Assembly (NCBI GenBank): GCA_016715945.1
Contig: JADJXJ010000001.1
Span: 1,674,001-1,738,000 of the forward strand
Origin: Bacteroidota bacterium
GTDB lineage: Bacteria > Bacteroidota > Bacteroidia > Bacteroidales > F082
Length of the DNA stretch: 64,000 nt
Reading direction: 5' to 3'
Shown: positions 35,601 through 43,189 of the stretch, in pieces
How positions within the stretch are numbered: position 1 is the first letter of the stretch
Layout of the letters: each line of letters begins with the position of its first letter
Translations under genes and position numbers: made by a program
Notes under the pieces: generated by a model
Told to the model about the DNA's origin: nothing
Seen by the model: the letters and a program-made list of their open reading frames with translations, nothing else
Database searches by the model: none

Positions 35601-36344
35601 GGCCTTGAGCGAAATAACCGATTGGATGGGTTTGAGCCTGAAATAGTCCGGCTGATGGGCAGTGGCCGGCGCAAATTGCAGGATTTGCGGGCCACGGAAA
35701 AAAGCCACATTGTCGCGATAGGCCGAAACCACCCTGTTCGGATGGGTAGCCGTAGTTTTGCGGATCATGCCAAACAGGCTTTCGGGCATCGTTTTGCCAT
35801 CGATGACAAATTGCCCGTTGAATATCTTATGCCTGCAATGCTCGGAGTTTACCTGGGCAAAACCGTAAATTTCGCTGTCGGTGAGCGGACGGCCAAGGCT
35901 TTGGGCCACCTCGTACAGGTAGGCCACTTCATCGTCGGTGAGGGCAAGCCCCTCGGCCTGGTTGTAGGCTTCAATGTCGGTGATATGCTGCACCGGTTCC
36001 GGATTGCGGTGGATGGTGAACACATCCTGATCAAGACCCTGATATACAGCCTGAAGCATGGGGTCGAAGGTGGCCTCCATCAGATGCGCCGGCCAAAACT
36101 GTTCGATGCGGCTGATGCCGCTCAGGCCCATGTTTTGAGTAATCTCAACCGCATTGGTGCTCCAGGGGGTTACCATTTCGCGGCGGGGGCCAATAAAACG
36201 GCCTTCAACCGCAGGCATGTCGTGCAGATTGACCTCACCAAACAACCAATGTAAAATCTTTAACGCCTCTTCCGAGGGTGGCTGATGCGTTTCGACTGCA
36301 AATACCGGATATTCTTTTTTCGGGGAGGTGAAAAACAGGATCAT
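32649..36344 (-). CDS. purL: Phosphoribosylformylglycinamidine synthase
   Basis: A 1231-residue single-chain FGAM synthase, the fourth step of purine synthesis, using ATP and glutamine. The N-terminal PurS-like and linker regions precede two PurM-like halves, seen from 'SLKAETHNFPTTVEPFNGA', 'GAGGHLNCLSELVEE' and the later 'PTGKDSLSM'. The C-terminal glutaminase has nucleophile Cys1077 in 'LGVCNGCQLM' and a His in 'VAHGEGKF'. The length and architecture are those of the large PurL of Bacteroidota and Proteobacteria. It stands alone, flanked by AT-rich gaps. Confidence 0.95.
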   Translation of the reverse strand: MILFFTSPKKEYPVFAVETHQPPSEEALKILHWLFGEVNLHDMPAVEGRFIGPRREMVTPWSTNAVEITQNMGLSGISRIEQFWPAHLMEATFDPMLQAVYQGLDQDVFTIHRNPEPVQHITDIEAYNQAEGLALTDDEVAYLYEVAQSLGRPLTDSEIYGFAQVNSEHCRHKIFNGQFVIDGKTMPESLFGMIRKTTATHPNRVVSAYRDNVAFFRGPQILQFAPATAHQPDYFRLKPIQSVISLKAETHNFPTTVEPFNGASTGTGGEIRDRMAGGQGSIPLAGTAVYMTAYPRTEENRPWEVPFKARPWLYHKPDDILIKASNGASDFGNKFGQPLINGSLLTFEHFEGEWSGYDKVVMLAGGVGYANERDLTKQTPAAGDSIVVLGGDNYRIGMGGGAVSSVDTGQFEQSLELNAVQRANPEMQKRVANVVRAMAESDENFIKTIHDHGAGGHLNCLSELVEETGGIIEIGKLPVGDPTLSEKEIIGNESQERMGLVIAPEHLPMLEAIAARERAPMYVVGRTTGDRKLRFVGRNGQNPIDLSLEHFFGKPPKTTLTDTTIKRQYSEPALEHHKINQYLQAVLQLEAVACKDWLTNKVDRSVTGRVAVQQTAGPLQLPLNNLGVVALDYTGTQGIATALGHAPVAALIDPRKGSRLAVAEALTNLIWAPIEDGLKGISLSANWMWPAKNPGENTRLFLAVKALSDFCIELGINVPTGKDSLSMTQKYPDGTKVLAPGTVIVTAVGQTSDVKKVVNPVLVPDFKSKLLYISFADQQFHLGGSSFYQTLNKVGGHAPDTTGADSFVRAFGAVQQLIANGLVLSGHDVSAGGLITTLLEMNFPNSEWGMRIHTESFGETDLLHLLFSEQPAVVVQVPGDGEAERMLSEAGVQFNYLGHPVAERFLYVHHQNERYIFDINQLRDIWFKSSYLLDRKQSGAQLALARFRNYKKQDLAFAFGTRFVGTLAHYGLSHQRTNSSVAKAAIIREKGVNGDREMAYALWLAGFEVKDVHMTDLISGRDDLSDVQMIVFVGGFSNSDVLGSAKGWAGAFLHNEKARKALEDFYARPDTLSLGVCNGCQLMVELNLIYPEHPERIRMLHNDSGKFESAFVAVEIPENNSVMLGSLSGRRLGVWVAHGEGKFSFPSYRDNFNIVMHYGQDEYPGNPNGSDWATAAICSNNGRHLAMMPHIERAFLPWQWPYYPENHRGDEVSPWIEAFVNARKWVELHKR

Positions 36345-36390
36345 AGTTTTGCGGTTTAAGCCCTGAAACGCATCAGTGCCGGTGACCCTG

Positions 36391-36398
36391 CAAAGATA
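36391..36398 (-). promoter_or_regulatory. Possible -7 element of purL
   Basis: TATCTTTG on the minus strand, 46 nt upstream of the purL ATG; exact TAnnTTTG match. A -33 element at the usual distance is not obvious. Confidence 0.4.
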
Positions 36399-36463
36399 GG
36401 CAAAGGCATTTTACCCCTGCCGGAGCCCCTCCAAAAAACTTTTAATAATTGATATTCAGCTGT

Positions 36464-37393
36464 TTACTCTAAATCCTCATGCGACACCCCAAACGCCTCA
36501 GCAGGGTTGTAGTCGCCCGTAGGCTCCACGTGTACCACCACATCGTAGGTCGAAGGAATGGCGAGGCGGATCTGGTCTTCCACTTCGTGGCCAATGCGGT
36601 GCCCGTCGAAAAGCGTCTTATTGCCGTCCACCTCAATGTCGAGGGCTATCATATAATAATGTGCCATCTTGCGCGCCCTTATACGGTGCGGATTGCCGGC
36701 GCCTTTCACCTTCGAAACTGCTTCCACAATGGCTGCGTAAATGCTCTGGTCTTCCACCCCGTCCATCAGTTCGCGGCTCGAGCTGATGATGATGCGCACC
36801 GCCACAAACATGATCCAGATACTGACGGCCAGGGCAGTGATCACATCAAGCATCGGATAATGAAACACATGGGTAAGCACAAGTCCAAGCAAGACCGAAG
36901 CCGAAATGATCACATCGTTCTGCATGTTTCGCCCGTTGGCACGCAGCATGGGGCTGTCGATTTTCCGGCCAAGATGAAGCAGGTATTGCGAGAGCAGTTG
37001 CTTGCCAAATATGGACACCACCACTATACCCAGGGCAAAGAGCGAAGGCATTTCTGTCTGCTCGCCCGAGATCAGCCTTCCGATAGTGGCTATGGCCAGT
37101 TGTGCGCCAGCAAAAAAGATGACAAAAGCCACCAGTTTCGAGGCCACCGTATCGGCCTTGTCGTAACCATAAGGGTGTCGTTTATCCGGAGGGCGCATGA
37201 TGATGCGTGCCGTGAACAGGGTGATCAGCGAGGCCAGCACATCGGTGAAAGAGTCAATCCCGTCGGCCACCACTGCAAGCGAGCCTGCAAGAAAACCCAC
37301 CACTACTTTAAGCACCGAAAGCAACAAATTGATGGCCACACTGATGTATGACGCGCGGCTGATTTGCTTTTGCCGGTATGATAAACGATCCAT
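36464..37393 (-). CDS. Cation diffusion facilitator family transporter
   Basis: A 309-residue CDF metal efflux protein with six predicted membrane helices in about residues 15-205 and a cytoplasmic C-terminal dimerisation domain. The helix 2 signature is 'ADGIDSFTDVLAS' and helix 5 has an 'MLDVITALAVS' Asp. The Asp-rich rather than His-rich metal site suggests Mn or Fe/Zn transport, but this is weak. The C-terminal domain contains 'FDGHRIGHEVEDQI' and 'VVVHVEP' as in ZT_dimer domains. Confidence 0.88.
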   Translation of the reverse strand: MDRLSYRQKQISRASYISVAINLLLSVLKVVVGFLAGSLAVVADGIDSFTDVLASLITLFTARIIMRPPDKRHPYGYDKADTVASKLVAFVIFFAGAQLAIATIGRLISGEQTEMPSLFALGIVVVSIFGKQLLSQYLLHLGRKIDSPMLRANGRNMQNDVIISASVLLGLVLTHVFHYPMLDVITALAVSIWIMFVAVRIIISSSRELMDGVEDQSIYAAIVEAVSKVKGAGNPHRIRARKMAHYYMIALDIEVDGNKTLFDGHRIGHEVEDQIRLAIPSTYDVVVHVEPTGDYNPAEAFGVSHEDLE

Positions 37394-37530
37394 CGCCCTC
37401 TGTTGGCCACAAATTTAATCCAATCTGCGGCAAAGAAAAAACATCCGCTTTTACCGGACAACTTTCTTTCGCATTTGAGCTGTTCTATTTAGAACGATTA
37501 TATCTTTTGGTAAGCCAGCCAAAGTTTGGC

Positions 37531-37548
37531 TTGTTAAAGTTTTAACAA
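37531..37548. promoter_or_regulatory. 18-bp palindrome, possible operator
   Basis: TTGTTAAAGTTTTAACAA has perfect 8-bp arms around a GT centre. It lies 15 bp upstream of a -7-like TAATTTTG and about 70 bp before the symporter gene, a good position for a regulator of the 37.6-42.6 kb cassette. Confidence 0.45.
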
Positions 37549-37562
37549 AGTATCAGGAAATC

Positions 37563-37570
37563 TAATTTTG
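37563..37570 (+). promoter_or_regulatory. Possible -7 element of the symporter/oxidoreductase operon
   Basis: TAATTTTG matches TAnnTTTG 49 nt before the first gene. The -33 position falls in the palindrome at 37531-37548, where a TTG exists but with a long spacer (29 nt), so the promoter may depend on an activator. Confidence 0.4.
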
Positions 37571-37619
37571 CCGCCACTTTGCCGGAGCAATTCATGAGCC
37601 GGCCTAAAATGGAAACCCT

Positions 37620-39029
37620 ATGCTGAACATCTATTTGCTGATTGTGGTGGCCTATTTTGCAGCCATCATTCTGCTTTCGGTTTTCACCCGAAAAGTAGCT
37701 TCACGCTCGGTGGCCGATTACCTGGTGGCCGGACGCAACCTGGGTGTAAGTTTCTGTGCGGTGGTTGTTGCTGCCGAATGGCTGGGTGGCATGAGCACCA
37801 TAGGCGTGAGCGAGAAGGCTTTTACTACCCTGTCGTTTCAGCCGATACTGTATAACATTTCCACCGCGATTGGGATGATCATCATTGGTTTTACGGTTGC
37901 CTCGGTATATCGCAGGCAGAATGTGCACACCGTAAGCGAAATGATTGATTTTCTGTTTGGAAGGGAGGCAAAAAAGATATCGGCCATCGCGTTTCTTGTG
38001 GCTTATCTCACGCTGGCCTATGTGCAGATGCAAACTGCGGCAAGTGTGCTCAGTGCAATATTTGGTATCAGCTGGCTCAGCGCCATCATCATTTCGGCTG
38101 TGGTAATCACTTTTTACACCTATCTGGGAGGCATGCATGCCCTGGCACTCACATCCATTGTGCACACTTTCATGATGTTTTTCGGGGTGGGTGCTGCCAC
38201 AATTATTGGCATGAACAAAGTGGGTGGTTTTGGTGAGTTGCAGCATGTGTTGGGTGCGCAGGGCGCTGGTAATATTTACAATCCCTTTGGGGCCGGACTG
38301 TCGGGCGCATTCAGCTTGTTGCTTGGAGGCGTGCTGGGAGGCATGGCTGCACAGGCCAGCATCCAGCCCATCTTTGCTGCCAAAGATGCGCCCACAGCCA
38401 AAAAGGCCAGCATCGTTTCGGCATTTCTCATCGCTCCTTTCGGCATTATGACTGCACTTCTGGGATTGATCGGCGCCACCGGTATCTTTATTTCCAAAAC
38501 CACCAACCCCAAGCTGGTGCTCACCACACTTCTGACCAATCCCGACTTTATCCATCCGGTTTTCGGGGGATTGGCGCTGGCGGGTATTCTGGCCGCCATC
38601 CTGTCCACCGTCGGGCCGGTCAACTTTGCTGTAGTTACCATTGCCACCAAGGATATTTACAGCGGATTCATCAATCCGCAGGCCGACGAACAGAAGGTCA
38701 TCCGTATGGCCCGTCGGCTGGTGGTCCTGGTTACCCTGGTCACCCTGCCCCTGGCGATATTGTTCCAGAGAGGCATACTCGACGCGGCCTATGTGAGTTA
38801 TGCCATACGTTCCATTGGCGCAATCGTAATTTTGCTTGGCATATATAAACGCAACTGGATCAATACCTTAGGTGTGAAAATGGCTTTTATCGGAGGCACC
38901 GCAGCCATTTTTATCTGCATTCTGGCCGACCAGATGAAATGGTTCCATGTGGACAAAACCTATGGTGCTGTGGCAATTGGCCTGGCATTCGTTATCATCG
39001 GAAAACTGCTCAAGCCTGAATCAAAATAA
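37620..39029 (+). CDS. Sodium:solute symporter family transporter
   Basis: A 469-residue SSS-family transporter with about 13 hydrophobic helices. The first region 'SVADYLVAGRNLG' and the following 'EWLGGMSTIGVSE' are typical, as are 'TFYTYLGGMHAL' and the helix with 'GILAAILSTVGPVNFAV' that normally helps bind sodium. Family members import sugars, proline, pantothenate, iodide or carboxylates with sodium. Because the next gene, a CoA-transferase, starts 8 nt after the stop, I infer an organic acid as substrate. Confidence 0.88.
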   Translation: MLNIYLLIVVAYFAAIILLSVFTRKVASRSVADYLVAGRNLGVSFCAVVVAAEWLGGMSTIGVSEKAFTTLSFQPILYNISTAIGMIIIGFTVASVYRRQNVHTVSEMIDFLFGREAKKISAIAFLVAYLTLAYVQMQTAASVLSAIFGISWLSAIIISAVVITFYTYLGGMHALALTSIVHTFMMFFGVGAATIIGMNKVGGFGELQHVLGAQGAGNIYNPFGAGLSGAFSLLLGGVLGGMAAQASIQPIFAAKDAPTAKKASIVSAFLIAPFGIMTALLGLIGATGIFISKTTNPKLVLTTLLTNPDFIHPVFGGLALAGILAAILSTVGPVNFAVVTIATKDIYSGFINPQADEQKVIRMARRLVVLVTLVTLPLAILFQRGILDAAYVSYAIRSIGAIVILLGIYKRNWINTLGVKMAFIGGTAAIFICILADQMKWFHVDKTYGAVAIGLAFVIIGKLLKPESK

Positions 39030-39037
39030 TCAACGCT

Positions 39038-40243
39038 ATGCTCAACGACATACTGGTGCTCGAACTGGCCAGCGTGCTTGCCGGACCCGGCGTAGCCGCC
39101 ACTTTTGCCGAGCTCGGGGCCAAGGTAGTGAAAGTGGAAAACCTTCGCACCCGAGGCGACGTGACCCGCACCTGGAAGCTCACCACCGAAGACCCCGACA
39201 ACGATATTTCGGCTTATTTCAGTTGTGCCAACTGGGGCAAATCGTCTCTGGCGCTCGACCTTCAGCGCCCCGAAGGTCTCGAAATTGTGTATGCACTCGC
39301 TGCCAGGGCCGACATTGTGGTGGCGAGCTATAAGCCGGGCGATGCCGAAAAACTGAAGGTGGACTACCCTACCCTGAGCCGTCGCAATCCACGTCTGATT
39401 TATGCACACCTGACCGGATACGGCCTTCAGAACGACCGTGCGGGTTACGACGCCATCATCCAGGCCGAAACAGGGTTCACCTACATGAACGGCGAAGCAG
39501 GCTGCAAACCCGTCAAAATGCCTGTGGCACTGATGGATATCCTTGCAGCGCACCACATGAAGGAAGCCATCCTGCTGGCGCTGCTTCAGCGCGAGCGCAG
39601 CGGACAGGGCGCTTATATTGATGTGTCGCTTTTCAGAAGCGGCATCAGTTCGCTGGCCAACCAGGCCACCAACTGGCTCGTGGGCGGTTGCATTCCCAAA
39701 GCCATGGGTTCCGACCATCCAAACATTGTGCCCTACGGAACCATCTTCTACACTTTGGATCATAAGCCCGTGGTGCTGGCTGTGGGCAGCGACAAACAGT
39801 TTGCCGACCTTTGCAAGGTGCTCGGCAAAGCTGAACTTGCACAGGATGAGCGCTTTGCAACCAATCAGCAACGCGTAGTACATCGTGAAATCCTCAACCC
39901 CATGCTTGCTGAACTGATTGGCAGCATCAGGCGCGACGACCTGCTCGGCGCCCTCCATGCACACAAAGTTCCCGCCGGCGGGGTATTTGATATGCAGGAA
40001 GTTTTTACCCTGCCCGAATCGCGTGAGATGCTCATTGAAGGGCGCACCGGAAACGGGCAACCGCTCAAAGGTGTGCGCAGTATTGCCTTCAGAATGAAAG
40101 CGCTTAACTTTGAAGCGCCGACTGCACCACCTCATTATGGCGAGCACTCTGCCGAAGTGCTGTCCGAACTGCTCGGCTACGAGGATGAGCGCATTGAAAT
40201 GTTAATCAAAAACAACGTCATTTATGACCGAAACCACAGTTAA
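39038..40243 (+). CDS. Family III CoA-transferase (CaiB/BaiF type)
   Basis: A 401-residue CaiB/BaiF/Frc-type CoA-transferase, which moves CoA between two carboxylic acids through an enzyme-bound anhydride. The N-terminal 'VLELASVLAGPGVAATFAELGA' and 'VKVE' are canonical, and the catalytic Asp is Asp167 in 'VALMDILAA'. Unlike crotonobetaine enzymes there are no carnitine genes nearby. It overlaps the next gene by 20 nt, so it is tightly coupled to the oxidoreductase. The actual acid is unknown. Confidence 0.88.
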   Translation: MLNDILVLELASVLAGPGVAATFAELGAKVVKVENLRTRGDVTRTWKLTTEDPDNDISAYFSCANWGKSSLALDLQRPEGLEIVYALAARADIVVASYKPGDAEKLKVDYPTLSRRNPRLIYAHLTGYGLQNDRAGYDAIIQAETGFTYMNGEAGCKPVKMPVALMDILAAHHMKEAILLALLQRERSGQGAYIDVSLFRSGISSLANQATNWLVGGCIPKAMGSDHPNIVPYGTIFYTLDHKPVVLAVGSDKQFADLCKVLGKAELAQDERFATNQQRVVHREILNPMLAELIGSIRRDDLLGALHAHKVPAGGVFDMQEVFTLPESREMLIEGRTGNGQPLKGVRSIAFRMKALNFEAPTAPPHYGEHSAEVLSELLGYEDERIEMLIKNNVIYDRNHS

Positions 40244-41339
40244 ACCGGCCTTTACCGACGGTTCACGCCTGATCACAGAAGCATGTGTGCAGGCGGGCGC
40301 ATCGGTATTTGTGGGCTACCCCATTACGCCTGCCAACCTGCTTTATTCCTATGCCAACCGCCGCTATCCGGTAATGCTGGCCGCCCCCGACGAGATCACC
40401 ACCCTGCAGTGGATGTCGGGCTATGCTGCGCTGGGCATGATCCCTGTTACCGCCACAGCTTTTCCGGGCTATGCGCTGATGGTCGAATCCATCAACATGG
40501 CCATGATGATGGAGCTGCCCATGGTGATCATCCTGGTGCAGCGCCTTGGACCGGCCACCGGTACAGCCACCGCAGGAGCACAGGGCGACCTGAATGTGGT
40601 GCATGGCACCGTTTCGGGAGGTTTTCAGCTGCCCACTTTCTGCATCAGCAATTTCGACGACTGCTGGCAGCTGAGTGCAAAAGCCGTCCAAACCGCAGCC
40701 GCACTGCGCACACCGGTGATCCTGCTCACTTCCAAAGAAATGGTAATGACGCAGATGAGCTACGACCTTTCGCGCCTCGGCCCAATAGAAAAAGCTACCC
40801 TGCCTGCTTTTGTTGGCGATCACTACCTCCCTTACCAGGCCAACGGCAGCATGGTGCCCGGCTTCCTTCCACTCACACAAAACAGGCACCAGGTGAGGCT
40901 TACAGCTTCTACCCACAACAAAGCCGGAATCCTGCAAAATACCACCCCAGAGGCCCTGGACAACACCCGGCGCCTGAAAACAAAAGCCGACGAAGGCACT
41001 GAAGTCCTGTATGAATACGATGAACAAGCCGGTGCACATACGCTCGTGATGGCATTCGACCTCACCGCCCAGGCAGCCCGCGAAGCCGTATTGCGCCTCA
41101 GAGCCTACGGCACAAAGGTTTCGTTGCTCGTTCCCAAAACACTGTTTCCTTTACCCGCCAGATATGTCGAGCTGGCACAGCAATACACCAAAGTGATTGT
41201 GGCCGAAGAAAACCTCGACGGACAATACCGGCGGCTGTTGTTCGGGCCTTACCACGACAGCCGGATCATGGGCGTGAACGCCATGGGACGCATGATTAAA
41301 CCCGAAGAAATTATGGAGGCAGCAGAAAACAATGGATAA
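40224..41339 (+). CDS. 2-oxoacid:acceptor oxidoreductase, alpha subunit
   Basis: A 371-residue alpha subunit of a pyruvate/2-oxoglutarate ferredoxin oxidoreductase-type enzyme, which splits 2-oxo acids with CoA to acyl-CoA, CO2 and reduced ferredoxin. Domain I has 'VGYPITPANLLYSY' and 'PDEITTLQWMSGYAALG'; 'VQRLGPATGTATAGAQGDL' is the conserved CoA/2-oxoacid-site stretch; domain II follows from about residue 235. It lacks the N-terminal gamma domain fused to alpha in many KorA proteins. Its stop overlaps the beta gene by 8 nt. Confidence 0.88.
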   Translation: MTETTVKPAFTDGSRLITEACVQAGASVFVGYPITPANLLYSYANRRYPVMLAAPDEITTLQWMSGYAALGMIPVTATAFPGYALMVESINMAMMMELPMVIILVQRLGPATGTATAGAQGDLNVVHGTVSGGFQLPTFCISNFDDCWQLSAKAVQTAAALRTPVILLTSKEMVMTQMSYDLSRLGPIEKATLPAFVGDHYLPYQANGSMVPGFLPLTQNRHQVRLTASTHNKAGILQNTTPEALDNTRRLKTKADEGTEVLYEYDEQAGAHTLVMAFDLTAQAAREAVLRLRAYGTKVSLLVPKTLFPLPARYVELAQQYTKVIVAEENLDGQYRRLLFGPYHDSRIMGVNAMGRMIKPEEIMEAAENNG

Positions 41340-42603
41340 CACTTTTCTAATCGACAGCCGCGACCTCCCTTTTTGCAAAGGGTGCGGACACAGCTCGGTG
41401 GCACAGATGACCGAAAAAGCCCTGGCCAATCTGGGTTACCAGCCCCTCGACGTAATCATGGTGACCGACATCGGCTGCCACGGCATTATCGACAAAAGCC
41501 TGCGCACACACACCGTTCACGGATTGCACGGCAGATCGGTGGCCATAGCCGGAGGCATAGCCCACGGCCTGGGCAGAAATTCAGGGAAAAAGGTCATCGT
41601 CTTTCTTGGCGACGGTGGCGCAACCATCGGGTTGCAACATATCCTTATCGCTGCACACCACAACTTCCCCATGACAGTGGTGGTGCACAACAACATGCTC
41701 TATGGCATGACAGGCGGGCAACCGAGCGAATATACCCCGGATGGTTTCAACACTCCGACTTCGCCCAACCGATCCTCTGCCGGTGCCCTCGATATCGTGC
41801 AACTGGCCGAAGCTGCTGGCGCCGGCTATGTGAGCCGCATTGCCGGCATCGGTGATTTTTCGGCCGAGCTTGCCGAAGCTTTTGCCTACGACGGATTCTC
41901 CCTGGTTGAGGTGATGGAGATCTGCCCGAGCTACGGGGTGAAATCCAATCCTGGTATGAAACTCCGTCAGCTCATGGACGAAACAGGGTATCTGGCCACG
42001 AAAAAAGTCAGGCCCCCGCGTCCACATCATCAAGCTTTGTACGAGGGCTTCAACGAGTCGCTTATCAGCGACAGGCTGATTGTTGATCAAAGCCATATGC
42101 ATAACCTGCCGGAAAATACGATCCGGCTGCTCCTGGCAGGGTCGGCCGGCGAAGGCACCCAGTCAGCCGCTGAGTTTCTGGCACGCGTAGCAATGCGCAA
42201 TGGCCTGCAAACCAGCAAAAAAGGACATTATCCAGTGACCGTTGGTGTAGGATTCTCCGCGGCTGAGGTCATCCTGTCCACTTCGCCCATCTACTACACC
42301 GGAGGCACCAATCCTGATTATCTGCTCATTACCTCGGCCGACGGGCTCGACTATGCCAAACCCTATCTTGCACGGGCAACTGAAAAAGCTGTGGTGTTGC
42401 TCGACGAAAGTTTGCCCTTGCCTGAAACCCGCGCCAAAGTGTTGCCCATGCCCCTGCGCAACAGTGCAGGTGTGCGCAATGCTGCCATGATGAGCATCTT
42501 CAGGTGGGCCAAACTGACCGGCATGCTCCACCTGCAATCGCTAATCGAAGAGTACCAGCGTGGTAAACTGGCATCCAAAGTGCCGGTCGAAACTTTTGTC
42601 TGA
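41332..42603 (+). CDS. 2-oxoacid:acceptor oxidoreductase, fused beta-gamma subunit
   Basis: A 423-residue fusion. Residues 1 to about 245 are the TPP-binding beta subunit, with Cys15, Cys18, Cys49 and Cys198 positioned to hold one [4Fe-4S] cluster, and the TPP/Mg motif 'GDGGATIG' at about 93-100. Residues from about 262 on form a gamma domain beginning 'IRLLLAGSAGEGTQSAAEFLA'. Gamma is usually separate or fused to alpha, so a C-terminal fusion to beta is uncommon. No ferredoxin-like delta domain is present, so electrons should pass to a free ferredoxin. It ends the cassette and is followed by a strong terminator. Confidence 0.85.
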   Translation: MDNTFLIDSRDLPFCKGCGHSSVAQMTEKALANLGYQPLDVIMVTDIGCHGIIDKSLRTHTVHGLHGRSVAIAGGIAHGLGRNSGKKVIVFLGDGGATIGLQHILIAAHHNFPMTVVVHNNMLYGMTGGQPSEYTPDGFNTPTSPNRSSAGALDIVQLAEAAGAGYVSRIAGIGDFSAELAEAFAYDGFSLVEVMEICPSYGVKSNPGMKLRQLMDETGYLATKKVRPPRPHHQALYEGFNESLISDRLIVDQSHMHNLPENTIRLLLAGSAGEGTQSAAEFLARVAMRNGLQTSKKGHYPVTVGVGFSAAEVILSTSPIYYTGGTNPDYLLITSADGLDYAKPYLARATEKAVVLLDESLPLPETRAKVLPMPLRNSAGVRNAAMMSIFRWAKLTGMLHLQSLIEEYQRGKLASKVPVETFV

Positions 42604-42622
42604 GATGTTATTCAAAAAAATA

Positions 42623-42662
42623 GCAAGCCGTGCACGGGCTATCCGGCACGGCTTGCTTTTTT
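42623..42662. terminator. Bidirectional Rho-independent terminator
   Basis: GCAAGCCGTGC (42623-42633) pairs perfectly over 11 bp with GCACGGCTTGC (42646-42656). T6 follows on the plus strand, and an A7 run lies just before the stem, giving a T-run on the minus strand. It separates the convergent oxidoreductase and outer-membrane protein genes. Confidence 0.9.
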
Positions 42663-42676
42663 CGGATAAAGTTGTT

Positions 42677-43156
42677 TTACAACTTCTTGGTCAGCCCGAG
42701 ACGTCCGCCCGAAATGGCGCTACCGCCACCTAACTCAAGGTTTACACCCCAGCTATCGGACCAGAAGTATCTTCCGCCAATCTGAAGATCAAGCCCAAGG
42801 GGCGAGTTCTTCGTTCCGGTGTACTTGCTGTCCCAGTTCCAGACAAAAAAGCCAAGGCTCAGGCCGGCATAAAGGTCCCATTCGCTTGGAATCTCCAGAA
42901 GGCGGTTAAAATGGTAGTTGCCCACCCCGGCAAAACCGAGCACCAACACATCGGGGTGCGAACGTGCCGATACCACGAATCCGGCAGTGACGTCTTCGTG
43001 CACGCCGAAGTCCATCCCGAAATAAAGCGGAATACCCCAACTGGATATGCCCGTTCCGAAATTAGCCTGCTTGCCACCTTTTCCTACCGGATTCTGGGCA
43101 AACACCGCCAGGCTGAACAGGCTCAAAACCAGCAATAACAATGTTTTTTGTCGCAT
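42677..43156 (-). CDS. Small outer-membrane beta-barrel-like protein
   Basis: A 159-residue protein with a signal peptide ending 'AVFAQ' at about residue 21. The mature part alternates polar and hydrophobic residues in strand-like stretches rich in Gly, Tyr, Phe and Trp, and ends with a strand, as expected of a small outer membrane barrel. No specific family is recognised. It is 33 nt downstream of rny on the same strand, but a link between the two is not evident. Confidence 0.6.
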   Translation of the reverse strand: MRQKTLLLLVLSLFSLAVFAQNPVGKGGKQANFGTGISSWGIPLYFGMDFGVHEDVTAGFVVSARSHPDVLVLGFAGVGNYHFNRLLEIPSEWDLYAGLSLGFFVWNWDSKYTGTKNSPLGLDLQIGGRYFWSDSWGVNLELGGGSAISGGRLGLTKKL

Positions 43157-43189
43157 GTAAATTGGTTTTAGGTTATTAATTGATTGGGT

